Assembly (NCBI RefSeq): GCF_001650025.1
Contig: NZ_LVVY01000098.1
Coordinates: 1 to 38,240 of the forward strand
Direction: 5' to 3'
DNA: 38,240 bases
Source: Devosia elaeis
GTDB lineage: Bacteria; Pseudomonadota; Alphaproteobacteria; Rhizobiales; Devosiaceae
Both the position numbers and the translations under genes were made by a program. Positions 7,179 to 15,358 of this stretch are shown here, in pieces (within the stretch, counting starts at the first letter, position 1; the number at the start of each line of letters is the position of its first letter). Below the pieces are notes generated by a model that searched no databases, was not told where the DNA came from, and saw only the letters and a list, made by a program, of their open reading frames with translations.

Positions 7179-9323
7179 ATGACCGATATCCCCTCGTCCC
7201 CCCGCCCCGGCTTTGCCCTGCCTTCGGTGACCAGCATTCTCGACATGCTGCGTTCGGGCGATATCGCGCTCGCCGCCGGCGTGATGGGGCTGATCGTCAT
7301 CCTCATCGTGCCCATGCCGCCGCTCCTGGTGGACATGCTGCTGGCGATTTCCATCGTCTTCTCGGTCATGATCCTGATGACGGCCCTGTTCATCCAGAAG
7401 CCGCTGGAATTCTCCGCCTTTCCCACCGTGCTGCTGATCGCAACCATGCTGCGGCTGGGCCTCAGTCTGGCAACCACGCGCCTCATTCTCTCGGATGGCC
7501 ATAACGGCACGGCGGCGGCCGGCCATGTCATCGAGGCTTTCGGCAATTTCGTCACCCGCGGCAATTTCGTCATCGGTACGGTGATCTTCCTCATCCTGAT
7601 GATCGTGAACTTCATCGTCATCACCAAGGGTTCGGGCCGTATCGCCGAAGTCGCCGCCCGCTTCAGCCTCGATGCCATGCCCGGCAAGCAGATGGCTATC
7701 GACGCCGATCTCTCCGCCGGCCTGATCGACGAGGACACCGCCAAGAAGCGCCGCGCCGAGCTCGAAGGGGAAAGCGCCTTTTTTGGTAACATGGACGGCG
7801 CCAGCAAATTCGTGCGCGGCGACGCCATTGCCGGCCTCATCATCACCTTCATCAACATCGCCGCCGGCATGCTGATCGGCATGCTCCAGGAAGGGCTTTC
7901 CTTCCAGGAGGCGGGCAGCGTCTATACGCTGCTGACCATCGGCGACGGCCTGACCAGCCAGATTCCGGCGCTGATCGTCTCCACCGCCGCCGGCATCCTG
8001 GTCTCCAAATCCGGCGTCACCGGCGCCGCCGACAAGGCGCTCTCCGGCCAGTTCGCCGGCTATCCGCGCGCTTTGGGCATGTCCGCCGCGGTGATGGCGG
8101 CCCTGGCGCTCCTGCCCGGCATGCCGGTCGTGCCCTTCCTGGCCCTGGCCGCCGGCGTGGGCTATGCCGCCTTCCGCGCCACCAAAAGCAAACAGGCCCG
8201 CCTGGAAATCGAAGCGGCCGAGGCCCTGGCCAAGGCGGCCGCCGGCCCCATGGGCGCACCCGGCGCCGCGGCCCAACCCGCCGAGCCGCCGATCACCGAC
8301 GCGCTCAAGATCGACGATCTCAAGCTGGAACTGGGCTATGGCCTGCTCACCCTGGTCAAGGAAGACGAGACCGGCACCGACCGGCTGACCGAACAGATCA
8401 AGGCCCTGCGCCGCCAGCTGGCGCTGGAGCTGGGCTTCGTCATGCCGCCGGTGCGCATTCTCGACAACATGCAATTGGAGCCCAACGACTACAAGGTCCG
8501 CATCAAGGAAGTGGAAGCCGGCGCCGGGCAGATCTTTGCCAACCAGCTCATGGTCATGGACCCCTATGGCAACCAGATCGACCTGCCGGGCAACCACACC
8601 ACCGAGCCGACCTTCGGCCTGCCCGCCACCTGGATCGAGCCGGCCTTGCGCGACGAGGCCGAATTGCGCGGCCTCTCCATCATCGATCCGTCAACGGTGA
8701 TTTCCACGCATCTGACCGAAATCCTCAAGGCCAATGTCGCGGACCTGTTGAGCTACGCCAATGTGCAATCGCTGCTCTCGGGCCTGCCCAAGGAGCAGCA
8801 GAAGCTGGTGGAAGATATCGTGCCCGGGATGATCACCGTGTCCGGCCTGCAGCGGGTGCTGCAGGCGCTGCTGACCGAGCGCATCTCCATCCGCGACCTC
8901 TCCTCCATTCTCGAGGCCGTGGCCGAGATCGCCGGCAATGGCCGCTCGGTGCAGACCATTACCGAGCATGTGCGCTCGCGCCTGGGCCGCCAGCTCTGCG
9001 CCGCCAATCTGGGGCCCGACGGCAATCTGCCGCTGCTCACCCTGTCGCCGCAATGGGAGCGCGACTTCGCCGAGGCCATGGCCGGCACCGGCGAGGAGCG
9101 GCACCTGGCCATGGCGCCCAGCAAATTGCAGCAATTCATCGGGGCGGTGCAGAACGCCTATGAGAACGCGGCCCGGCAGGGCGAAATTCCAGTGCTCATC
9201 ACCTCGCCCTCCATCCGCCCCCATGTCCGCTCCATCGTCGAGCGCTTCCGCCCCCAGACCGTGATCATGAGCCAGAACGAGGTCCATCCCCGCGTACGCC
9301 TGAAAACGGTGGGCAGCGTTTAG
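7179..9323 (+). CDS. flhA: Flagellar type III export gate protein FlhA
   Basis: 714 residues. The N-terminal half has about eight membrane helices. It includes the conserved LVVDMLLAISIVFSVMIL-type start, a KGSGRIAEVAARFSLDAMPGKQMAIDADL loop (the FHIPEP signature region), and GMLIGMLQEGLSF. The C-terminal cytoplasmic half (about 370-714) forms the docking platform for export chaperones and cargo. FlhA is the core of the flagellar export gate. The ATG at 7179 is preferred over GTG at 7164, five codons upstream; neither has a clear ribosome-binding site. The family 3 repeat lies directly upstream, so transcription from flbD may be interrupted or modified. Confidence 0.94.
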   Translation: MTDIPSSPRPGFALPSVTSILDMLRSGDIALAAGVMGLIVILIVPMPPLLVDMLLAISIVFSVMILMTALFIQKPLEFSAFPTVLLIATMLRLGLSLATTRLILSDGHNGTAAAGHVIEAFGNFVTRGNFVIGTVIFLILMIVNFIVITKGSGRIAEVAARFSLDAMPGKQMAIDADLSAGLIDEDTAKKRRAELEGESAFFGNMDGASKFVRGDAIAGLIITFINIAAGMLIGMLQEGLSFQEAGSVYTLLTIGDGLTSQIPALIVSTAAGILVSKSGVTGAADKALSGQFAGYPRALGMSAAVMAALALLPGMPVVPFLALAAGVGYAAFRATKSKQARLEIEAAEALAKAAAGPMGAPGAAAQPAEPPITDALKIDDLKLELGYGLLTLVKEDETGTDRLTEQIKALRRQLALELGFVMPPVRILDNMQLEPNDYKVRIKEVEAGAGQIFANQLMVMDPYGNQIDLPGNHTTEPTFGLPATWIEPALRDEAELRGLSIIDPSTVISTHLTEILKANVADLLSYANVQSLLSGLPKEQQKLVEDIVPGMITVSGLQRVLQALLTERISIRDLSSILEAVAEIAGNGRSVQTITEHVRSRLGRQLCAANLGPDGNLPLLTLSPQWERDFAEAMAGTGEERHLAMAPSKLQQFIGAVQNAYENAARQGEIPVLITSPSIRPHVRSIVERFRPQTVIMSQNEVHPRVRLKTVGSV

Positions 9324-9363
9324 GGGGGCTCAAGCTGAGCCTTCGCAGGCCTCTCCCCATCAG

Positions 9364-9453
9364 TAGACCTCATTCTGAGCCTGTCGAAGGGCGAGGTCGT
9401 GGCAGTGCCGGCGTCCCCGACCTCGTGGTTCGACAGGCTCACCATGAGGTCTT
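9364..9453. repeat. Family 2 inverted-repeat element, opposite orientation
   Basis: Same element as at 857-954, read in reverse: it begins TAGACCTCATTCTGAGCCTG and ends CAGGCTCACCATGAGGTCTT. It sits between the converging flhA and DUF2934 genes. Confidence 0.85.
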
Positions 9454-9489
9454 CGGGAGTTCGCTTTTCGCCCAGCCCTGCGCCCCACA

Positions 9490-9517
9490 CAAAAAACGCC
9501 GCCATTCCGGCGGCGTT
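9490..9517 (-). terminator. Terminator of the DUF2934 gene
   Basis: Read on the minus strand, AACGCCGCC pairs with GGCGGCGTT around GGAAT and is followed by a run of T. It lies 14 bp past the stop of the 9531-9728 gene. Confidence 0.75.
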
Positions 9518-9530
9518 TCCACTTTCCGGC

Positions 9531-9728
9531 CTAGCTCAGCCGGCCCGGGACCACGGGCGGTTCGTCGATTTCGGCGCCCTGGGCGGAGCTGTCGAAATCG
9601 TCCTCTTCGGAGAGTTCGCGTTCGGCCTGGAACCAGAATTCCTGTTCCTGCCCGTCCGGCTGGCCGGCCTGGTCCCAGAGCTGGAAGGCCCGGTCGCGGA
9701 TTTTCTGTTCGTCGGGATGATGATGCAT
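9531..9728 (-). CDS. DUF2934 small protein
   Basis: 65 residues with the DUF2934 signature IRDRAFQLWDQAGQPDGQEQEFW, then an acidic, Pro-rich tail. The function of the family is unknown to me. A second, divergent member lies at 34759-34962. The start at 9728 was chosen because AAGGAGGAG sits 7-8 bases upstream; an ATG nine codons earlier would bury that site inside the gene. It is transcribed away from the GNAT gene at 9851. Confidence 0.85.
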   Translation of the reverse strand: MHHHPDEQKIRDRAFQLWDQAGQPDGQEQEFWFQAERELSEEDDFDSSAQGAEIDEPPVVPGRLS

Positions 9729-9850
9729 GGCGTGCTCCTCCTTGTTCCGGCACAACGTGCCAGCCGCGCCCCGGTTGCGCGCTCCGCGTCTTTGTGAGCA
9801 CGGCCGGCCCGGTGATTGCCGCGCCGTTCGACTGGCCCTAACATGGAATA

Positions 9851-10309
9851 ATGTCCGATATCGTCATCCTCCCCGTCCCCGTCTTTTCCACCCTCTGCAA
9901 CGCCGCCTTCGCCCTGCGGCGCGAAGTCTTCGTCTGGGAGCAGAACGTGCCCGAGGAAGAGGAGCACGACCAATACGACCTGACCGCGATCCATTTCGTC
10001 GCCATCGCCGATGGTGAAGTGGTGGCGACCCTGCGCCTGATCGAGATGGATGAGCATTGCAAGATCGGCCGCGTCGCCACCCGCCTGCATTATCGCGGCC
10101 GCGGCATCGGTAAAAAACTCATCGCCGCGGCCATGGACCATGCCCGCGCGCGGGGACGGGATCGCTTCTACCTCACGGCGCAATCGGACAAGCTGGGCTT
10201 TTACCAGGCGCTGGGCTTCGTCGCCTTCGGCCCCGAAATCATCGATGGCGGCATGCCGCACCGCGCCATGCGCGACTACGACAAGGCCGGCGCAATCCTG
10301 GTGGATTGA
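9851..10309 (+). CDS. GNAT family N-acetyltransferase (ElaA-like)
   Basis: 152 residues. LRREVFVWEQNVPEEEEHD near the N-terminus and IHFVAIADGEVVATLRL are followed by the acetyl-CoA loop (RGRGIGKKLIAAAMDHA, about 85-100) and LTAQSDKLGFYQALGFVAFG at about 116-135. The early R-x-VFV-x-EQ motif points to the ElaA-like branch. It transfers an acetyl group from acetyl-CoA to an unknown amine. It is a single gene between a DUF2934 gene and a PRC-barrel gene. Confidence 0.9.
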   Translation: MSDIVILPVPVFSTLCNAAFALRREVFVWEQNVPEEEEHDQYDLTAIHFVAIADGEVVATLRLIEMDEHCKIGRVATRLHYRGRGIGKKLIAAAMDHARARGRDRFYLTAQSDKLGFYQALGFVAFGPEIIDGGMPHRAMRDYDKAGAILVD

Positions 10310-10471
10310 GCCTCCGCCGGATCGGTTCCCGAAGCGGAAGGGAAAAAAGCTGCGGAACGGCTGGCCGGTTCGCTGCGTTGACCAGCCATGAATGGGCCGC
10401 ACGGTGCGCGACCGGCAAGTTTTGCACCGCACGGCCCTGTTCACCGCAACGATGAACCAATGGAGCCTACA

Positions 10472-11176
10472 ATGATCCGCACCCTTCTGACTACCTCGGC
10501 CATCGCCCTGGTCCTCAGCACCGCCGCGATCGCGCAGACCACCACGACCGATCCGGCCGCTCCGGCAGACAGCACGCAGACCGACACCATGGCCCCTGCC
10601 GATCCGGCTGCTCCCGCTGACCCTGCCGCCCCGGCTGATCCGGCCGCTCCGGCCGACCCCGCTGCGCCGGCCGATTCCATGGCTCCGGCTGATCCCGCGG
10701 CCCCGGCTGACCCCGCTGCCACGCCCGCCCCGGCTGACGGCGCCATGGTGACCGAGACCGCTCGCGAGCCCTGGGATATCTCGGCCGGCTACACGATCGG
10801 CGCCGATGACGTGATCGTCACCCAGCTTCTGGGCGCCCCGGTCTATTCGAGCACCGGTGACGACGCCGAGGAAATCGGCACGGTCAACGACCTGGTCATC
10901 ACCGCCGATGGCGACATCAACGCCGTGGTGATCGGTGTGGGTGGCTTCCTGGGCATCGGTGAAAAGAACGTCGCCGTCGACTTCCTGTCGCTCGAGCACA
11001 GCATGGCGACCGACAATACCTGGCGCTGGGTCCTGCCCACGACCGCCGAGGCTCTTGAAGCGGCGCCTGAATTCGTCTGGGAAGACCCGAACGCTCCGGC
11101 CGTCGACACCATGCCGGCTGACGGCATGGCCCCGGCTGATCCCGCCGCCCCGGCCGCTCCGGCCGTGCCGCAATAA
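10472..11176 (+). CDS. Secreted PRC-barrel protein with APADP repeats
   Basis: 234 residues. An N-terminal signal peptide (MIRTLLTTSAIALVLSTAAIAQ) is followed by a low-complexity tract of about 60 residues made of APADP/AAPADP units. A PRC-barrel domain spans about 105-180 (GAPVYSSTGDDAEEIGTVNDLVI ... GVGGFLGIGEKNVAVD), and the C-terminal tail again contains APADPAAP. PRC-barrel proteins with export signals are common in Rhizobiales, and their function is mostly unknown. GGAG lies 6 bases before the chosen ATG. The 15-base repeat units (about 10585-10735) could expand or contract without shifting frame. A terminator follows. Confidence 0.85.
   Translation: MIRTLLTTSAIALVLSTAAIAQTTTTDPAAPADSTQTDTMAPADPAAPADPAAPADPAAPADPAAPADSMAPADPAAPADPAATPAPADGAMVTETAREPWDISAGYTIGADDVIVTQLLGAPVYSSTGDDAEEIGTVNDLVITADGDINAVVIGVGGFLGIGEKNVAVDFLSLEHSMATDNTWRWVLPTTAEALEAAPEFVWEDPNAPAVDTMPADGMAPADPAAPAAPAVPQ
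10585..10735. repeat. In-frame 15-bp tandem repeat coding for APADP units
   Basis: Repeated units of the type CCGGCTGATCCGGC/CCGGCCGACCCCGC encode Ala-Pro-Ala-Asp-Pro. Copies differ at third positions, so the array is old or tolerated rather than freshly expanded. Confidence 0.75.
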
Positions 11177-11197
11177 TCGGCACCCGGCCCGAATGCG

Positions 11198-11225
11198 AAA
11201 GGCCCGCTCCGGCGGGCCTTTTTCC
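11198..11225 (+). terminator. Terminator after the PRC-barrel gene
   Basis: AGGCCCGC/GCGGGCCT around TCCG followed by a T run. It lies between this gene and fliJ, which converge, so it may act weakly on the other strand too. Confidence 0.85.
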
Positions 11226-11242
11226 ATGCGTGATTGGTCAGC

Positions 11243-11656
11243 CTATTGGCGCCGGAAGCGCAGCCGGGCCACTTCGTCATATTCGGCCTGTTCGATCTTG
11301 TTCTGCTCGTCCCGCTCGCGCTGATGTTCGCGCTGGTCGAGCAATTCGACCTTCTTCAGGTCTTCGAGCGCTTCGGCCAGCGCATCCTGCGCCGCTTCCA
11401 GCTTGCTCTTCATGTCATTGGCCGATGCCAGGAGATTGTCGCGGCGGGTCAGCGCCGCCTTGGCAAAGGTGGAATAGGCGAAATGGGCGACATCGTTGAT
11501 GCCGGTCTTGGTATGCTCGATCTCGATCTGCTGGTCGAGCTCGGACGCCATGCGCTCGAAATCGGCGATCATCATCTCGATCTGCGCGACTTGCCGGCGC
11601 TTTTCGTCCACCTGGAACTTCTTGAGCCGGATAAGGCTCTCGCTGCGCGATTTCAC
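11243..11656 (-). CDS. fliJ: Flagellar export protein FliJ
   Basis: 137 residues, almost entirely heptad-rich coiled coil (KKFQVDEKRRQVAQIEMMIADFERM ... LEAAQDALAEALEDLKKVE). This is the FliJ layout: a chaperone-like stalk that links the ATPase FliI to the gate protein FlhA. It follows fliI on the same strand with a 63-bp gap, as fliJ does in many flagellar loci. The start is GTG at 11656, supported by AAGGAG eight bases upstream. FliJ proteins are weakly conserved, so position contributes to the call. Confidence 0.87.
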   Translation of the reverse strand: MKSRSESLIRLKKFQVDEKRRQVAQIEMMIADFERMASELDQQIEIEHTKTGINDVAHFAYSTFAKAALTRRDNLLASANDMKSKLEAAQDALAEALEDLKKVELLDQREHQRERDEQNKIEQAEYDEVARLRFRRQ

Positions 11657-11719
11657 GACCTGTACTCCTTACACACCAAGTCAGCTCCGGTGCGGCCCCG
11701 CACGACAGGCGCCACCCCG

Positions 11720-13048
11720 CTAGGCCCCCGCATCCGCCCGGGCGACGATTTCGGCGAGGGCGGCATAGCCCTCCTGCACCGTCGTCACCTCCTCCCGCCC
11801 CTGGCCCAGAAAGGCCTCCAGTTGCGGATGGATGGCGATTGCGCGGTCCACGTTCGGATCTGACCCTTTCCGGTAAGCCCCCAGCCGGATCAGCTCCTCC
11901 ATGTCCGAAAAGATGGACATGAGTTCCCGCGCCCGCGACAGGACCGGCCGGACCTCTTCCGGCACGCATCCTGGCATGGTCCGCGAGATGGACCGGAGCA
12001 CATTGACGGCCGGGTAGCGTCCCCGCTCGGCAATGCCGCGCTCCATCACGATGTGCCCGTCGAGAATGCCGCGCACGGCGTCCGCAATGGGCTCATTGTG
12101 ATCATCACCTTCCACCAAAACGGTAAATAGACCGGTAATGGAGCCCGAGTTCGGTTTACCAGGGCCGGCGCGTTCCAATAATCGTGGCAATTCCGTGAAC
12201 ACGGTGGGGGGATAGCCCTTGGCGGTCGGCGGCTCGCCGATGGCCAGGCCGATCTCGCGCTGCGCCATGGCGAACCGGGTGAGGCTGTCCATCATGCAGA
12301 GGACGCGCTGGCCCTGGTCGCGGAAATATTCGCTCAGCGCCATCGAGATGTAGCAGGCCTGCCGCCGCATCAGCGCGGCCTCGTCCGAGGTCGCCACCAC
12401 CACCACGGCCCGCTTCAGCCCCTCCTCGCCCAGATATTCCTGGATGAATTCATGCACCTCGCGCCCGCGCTCGCCGATCAGCCCGATGACCGAGACATCG
12501 ACATCGGTATTGCGCGCCAGCATGGACATCAGCACCGACTTGCCGACGCCGGAACCGGCAAAGATGCCCATGCGCTGGCCCTCGCACATGGTAGTGAAGG
12601 TATTGAGGCATCGAACCCCCAAATCCACCGGCTCGCCCACCCGCGTGCGGTCATGAGCGGCGAGCGGGGATTGCCGCAAGGGATAGGAAACCGCGCCCCG
12701 CGCCAACGGCCCCTTGCCGTCGATGGGCTCGCCATTGGCATTGACCACGCGGCCCAGCCAGGCCTCGGACGGATAGACCGACCCGTCATGGCGGCGGAAC
12801 ACCGCCTTGCAGCCCAGCCGCACGCCGCGCAATTCCCCGAAGGGCAGGCAGAGCGCATGCCCGTCGCGAAACCCGATGATCTCGGCGTCCAGATGCTCGC
12901 CATCGCTGGCCTCGATGACCACCCGGCCGCCCACGCGCAGCTCGCGCACCGGCCCGATGACCTCGATCAGCAGGCCCTGGACGGATTTGACCCGTCCGAA
13001 CACTTCCACTTCCTCGATGGCGTCGATGGCCGAGATCAGCGCTTTCAT
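11720..13048 (-). CDS. fliI: Flagellum-specific export ATPase FliI
   Basis: 442 residues. N-terminal beta-barrel domain, then an F1-beta-like ATPase core with Walker A GSGVGKS near 163-170, a Walker B region [26 protein letters not shown], and RLLERAGPG. It energises flagellar type III export with FliH and FliJ. It is transcribed divergently from ctrA, and fliJ follows. The ATG at 13048 opens the conserved N-terminus. A CtrA-like box lies about 100 bp upstream. Confidence 0.96.
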   Translation of the reverse strand: MKALISAIDAIEEVEVFGRVKSVQGLLIEVIGPVRELRVGGRVVIEASDGEHLDAEIIGFRDGHALCLPFGELRGVRLGCKAVFRRHDGSVYPSEAWLGRVVNANGEPIDGKGPLARGAVSYPLRQSPLAAHDRTRVGEPVDLGVRCLNTFTTMCEGQRMGIFAGSGVGKSVLMSMLARNTDVDVSVIGLIGERGREVHEFIQEYLGEEGLKRAVVVVATSDEAALMRRQACYISMALSEYFRDQGQRVLCMMDSLTRFAMAQREIGLAIGEPPTAKGYPPTVFTELPRLLERAGPGKPNSGSITGLFTVLVEGDDHNEPIADAVRGILDGHIVMERGIAERGRYPAVNVLRSISRTMPGCVPEEVRPVLSRARELMSIFSDMEELIRLGAYRKGSDPNVDRAIAIHPQLEAFLGQGREEVTTVQEGYAALAEIVARADAGA

Positions 13049-13148
13049 GGTCGTCCGGCATTCATGATGGATATCCAGGCCTGCCCCTTCGTCGCCATGA
13101 TTATGGTTTCCGTGGGGGCTCGAATCGGATCGTTCCGCGAATCGGAAT

Positions 13149-13165
13149 GTAACCGATCGTTAACC
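13149..13165. promoter_or_regulatory. Candidate CtrA box between fliI and ctrA
   Basis: GTAA-CCGATCG-TTAACC matches TTAA-N7-TTAACC except for the first base. It lies 101 bp from the fliI start and 337 bp from the ctrA start, so it could serve either gene. Confidence 0.55.
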
Positions 13166-13208
13166 GGAAAGCTTTATTGGGATGGAGAATTGGCGAAATG
13201 CGCCTTGT

Positions 13209-13222
13209 GCCACATATGTGGC
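13209..13222. promoter_or_regulatory. Perfect 14-bp palindrome, candidate operator
   Basis: GCCACATATGTGGC is a perfect palindrome. Its half TGCCACA (13208-13214) recurs at 13238-13244, exactly 30 bp away, about three helical turns. I do not recognise the cognate regulator. Confidence 0.4.
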
Positions 13223-13265
13223 GAACCCCCCCCCAAATGCCACAATTGCTTGAGTCCCAAGAGTC

Positions 13266-13420
13266 GCTTGAAACGGCTTCTTAATGTTTTACCTTAAGAA
13301 ATTTTCAGGGCATTTATATAGATTTTTCAACAAGTTAAGATAAATTCACCTTACCGCCGTTTGCGTATTGCGGATCAGAATTAAACTTTGTTAACTAGTT
13401 GCGCTTAGGCTTCAGTCATA
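13266..13420. promoter_or_regulatory. AT-rich promoter region of ctrA with TTAA half-sites
   Basis: Far more AT-rich than the rest of the window. It contains TTAA at 13281, 13294, 13335, 13381 and 13391. The pair at 13381/13391 (TTAA-N6-TTAAC) resembles a CtrA box with a spacer one base short, which would fit autoregulation. TATATAGAT at 13315-13323 is a possible -10 region. I cannot assign a transcription start. Confidence 0.4.
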
Positions 13421-13501
13421 TCCAGTAGGGTTGGAGCGGGACGGGCAGTATGGCCCAACCTCCCGCAGGTTCCAGCAGGAACGAATGACAAGGGGATTAT
13501 A

Positions 13502-14209
13502 ATGCGGGTACTCCTTATTGAGGACGACAGCGCCACGGCGCAGAGCATCGAGCTGATGCTGAAGTCCGAGAGCTTCAACGTCTACACCACCGATCTGGGT
13601 GAGGAAGGCGTGGATCTCGGCAAGCTCTACGATTACGACATCATCCTTCTGGACCTGAACCTGCCCGACATGAGCGGATATGAAGTGCTCCGCACGCTCC
13701 GCGTCGCCAAGGTACAGACGCCGATCCTGATCCTCTCCGGCCTGGCCGGCATCGAGGACAAGGTGCGCGGCTTGGGCTTCGGTGCCGACGATTACATGAC
13801 CAAGCCCTTCCACAAGGACGAACTCGTGGCCCGCATCCACGCCATCGTCCGCCGGTCGAAGGGGCACGCCCAATCGGTCATTTCCACCGGCGATCTCATG
13901 GTCAACCTCGACACCAAGACCGTCGAGGTTCAGAGCCAGCGTGTGCATCTGACCGGCAAGGAATACCAGATGCTGGAACTGCTCTCGCTGCGCAAGGGCA
14001 CGACCCTCACCAAGGAAATGTTCCTCAACCACCTCTATGGCGGCATGGACGAGCCGGAACTGAAGATCATCGACGTCTTCATCTGCAAGCTCCGCAAGAA
14101 GCTCTCGGTCGCCACCGGTGGCAAGAATTACATCGAGACCGTCTGGGGTCGCGGCTATGTGCTGCGCGAGCCCGACGATAGCGAAGTCTATAACGAGAAC
14201 GTCGCCTAA
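13502..14209 (+). CDS. ctrA: Cell-cycle master response regulator CtrA
   Basis: 235 residues. The receiver domain (1-120) carries Asp8/Asp9, phospho-acceptor Asp51 ([14 protein letters not shown]) and the conserved lysine in [10 protein letters not shown]. The OmpR-type winged helix (about 130-228) carries [36 protein letters not shown] recognition elements, characteristic of CtrA itself. Phosphorylated CtrA activates flagellar, division and envelope genes and represses replication in related bacteria. It receives phosphate through ChpT (17224-17904) and is opposed by SciP (294-572). The C-terminus ends in Val-Ala, compatible with ClpXP turnover. AAGGGG precedes the start. A terminator follows, so it is monocistronic. 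Confidence 0.97.
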   Translation: MRVLLIEDDSATAQSIELMLKSESFNVYTTDLGEEGVDLGKLYDYDIILLDLNLPDMSGYEVLRTLRVAKVQTPILILSGLAGIEDKVRGLGFGADDYMTKPFHKDELVARIHAIVRRSKGHAQSVISTGDLMVNLDTKTVEVQSQRVHLTGKEYQMLELLSLRKGTTLTKEMFLNHLYGGMDEPELKIIDVFICKLRKKLSVATGGKNYIETVWGRGYVLREPDDSEVYNENVA

Positions 14210-14234
14210 GCCGCTCTCGCCCGACGATTTCCAG

Positions 14235-14265
14235 CCCCGCGCCGCAAGCGCGGGGTTTTCGTTTT
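14235..14265 (+). terminator. Terminator of ctrA
   Basis: CCCCGCGC/GCGCGGGG around CGCAA, followed by TTTTCGTTTT, 25 bp after the ctrA stop. Confidence 0.88.
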
Positions 14266-14390
14266 AGGGCCCCTCGAAGCGTCAGCGCCGCATCCAAAAA
14301 ATCTTCCCTATCCATGTCGAAGCCCGCGCGGACGGCTCGTCGTCCTGGTGAATGCGCCGAAAGCGGCGCGCCATCCAAGGGAGTTGACCC

Positions 14391-15254
14391 ATGTTCCGCA
14401 CGCTTCTCGTCCTCAGCACTTTTCTCGCCGGCCCCGCCCTGGCCCAGACCGCCCCGGACGGCGATTACGCCGACGTCAACGGCATGAAGATCTATTACGA
14501 GGTCACCGGGGAGGGCGACCCGATCGTGGTCCTGCACGGCGCCTATATGAACATCCCCACCATGGGCGAGATCATCCCGCGCCTGGCCGAGACCCACACG
14601 GTCTATGCGCTCGAATTGCAGGGCCATGGCCGCACCAACGATATCGACCGGCCCATCACCTATCCGAACCTGGCCGACGACGTCGCCGCCTTCATGGATG
14701 CCGTCGGCCTCGAGAAGGCCGACATCTTCGGCTATTCCATGGGCGCGGCCACCGGCCTGCAATTGGCCATCCGCCATCCCGAAAAGGTCGACCAATTGGT
14801 CGCTGCCTCGGTGGCCTATGACGCCTCCGGCTGGCAGCCGGCCTTCACCGCCATGATCCCCACCATGAACCCCGACATGTTCGTGGGCGGCCCCATGGAA
14901 GAGGAATGGAAGAAGTTCGCGCCCGATCCCGAAGGCTTCCGCCCCTTTGCCGAAAAGCTGATCGCGCTCGAGCATGAGCCCATGGCCTGGGAAGACGACG
15001 TCAAGGCGCTGGAAACCCCGATCCTGATCATCGCCGGGGACGCCGACGTATCCACGCTCGAGCACAATGTGGCCTTGTTCCGCCTGCTGGGCGGCGGCGA
15101 AATGGGCGATATGGGCGTGCCCCTGTCCGCCTCGCGCCTCGCCGTGCTGCCGGCCACCTCCCATACGGCGGTGATCGGCCAGGTCGACCTGCTGCTGGGC
15201 TTCATCGAGCCCTTCCTTGCCGGCGAAACGCCCAAGGGCATGTTCGACCAGTGA
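14391..15254 (+). CDS. Secreted alpha/beta-fold hydrolase
   Basis: 287 residues. A signal peptide (about 1-19, ending PALAQ) suggests a periplasmic enzyme. The alpha/beta hydrolase fold carries oxyanion-region HGAYMN, nucleophile elbow GYSMGA with Ser116, an acid in IAGDADV (Asp219) and His258 in ATSHTAV, so the triad is complete. The substrate is unknown; esters or lactones are typical. It lies between ctrA and an ECF sigma factor gene on the same strand, 104 bp apart. In Brucella, as I recall, ctrA, chpT and eipA are direct neighbours, so this gene and the next look like additions. Confidence 0.88.
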   Translation: MFRTLLVLSTFLAGPALAQTAPDGDYADVNGMKIYYEVTGEGDPIVVLHGAYMNIPTMGEIIPRLAETHTVYALELQGHGRTNDIDRPITYPNLADDVAAFMDAVGLEKADIFGYSMGAATGLQLAIRHPEKVDQLVAASVAYDASGWQPAFTAMIPTMNPDMFVGGPMEEEWKKFAPDPEGFRPFAEKLIALEHEPMAWEDDVKALETPILIIAGDADVSTLEHNVALFRLLGGGEMGDMGVPLSASRLAVLPATSHTAVIGQVDLLLGFIEPFLAGETPKGMFDQ

Positions 15255-15358
15255 CCCACCCCCCGGGAGCCGGCAGGATCGGCTCCCGCGCCCTCTTGAC
15301 GATCGGGAGCCAGCATAGATGCTCTGCAGCCTGAATCGGCATCGGGAGGATGCGCATC

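Larger units (their letters stand above)
13122..13265. promoter_or_regulatory. Four GANTC sites in the fliI-ctrA regulatory region
   Basis: GAATC at 13122 and 13139 and GAGTC at 13252 and 13261 are recognition sequences of the alphaproteobacterial cell-cycle methylase CcrM. In Caulobacter, methylation of a GANTC site tunes a ctrA promoter. Four sites within 144 bp is a notable cluster. Confidence 0.55.

Noticed and set aside
6955..7182. Short open frame between flbD and flhA
   Set aside because: Consists mostly of the family 3 palindromic repeat and has no ribosome-binding site.
10585..10735. Possible CRISPR-like array
   Set aside because: The repeat unit is 15 bp without spacers and is in frame with a protein-coding gene.
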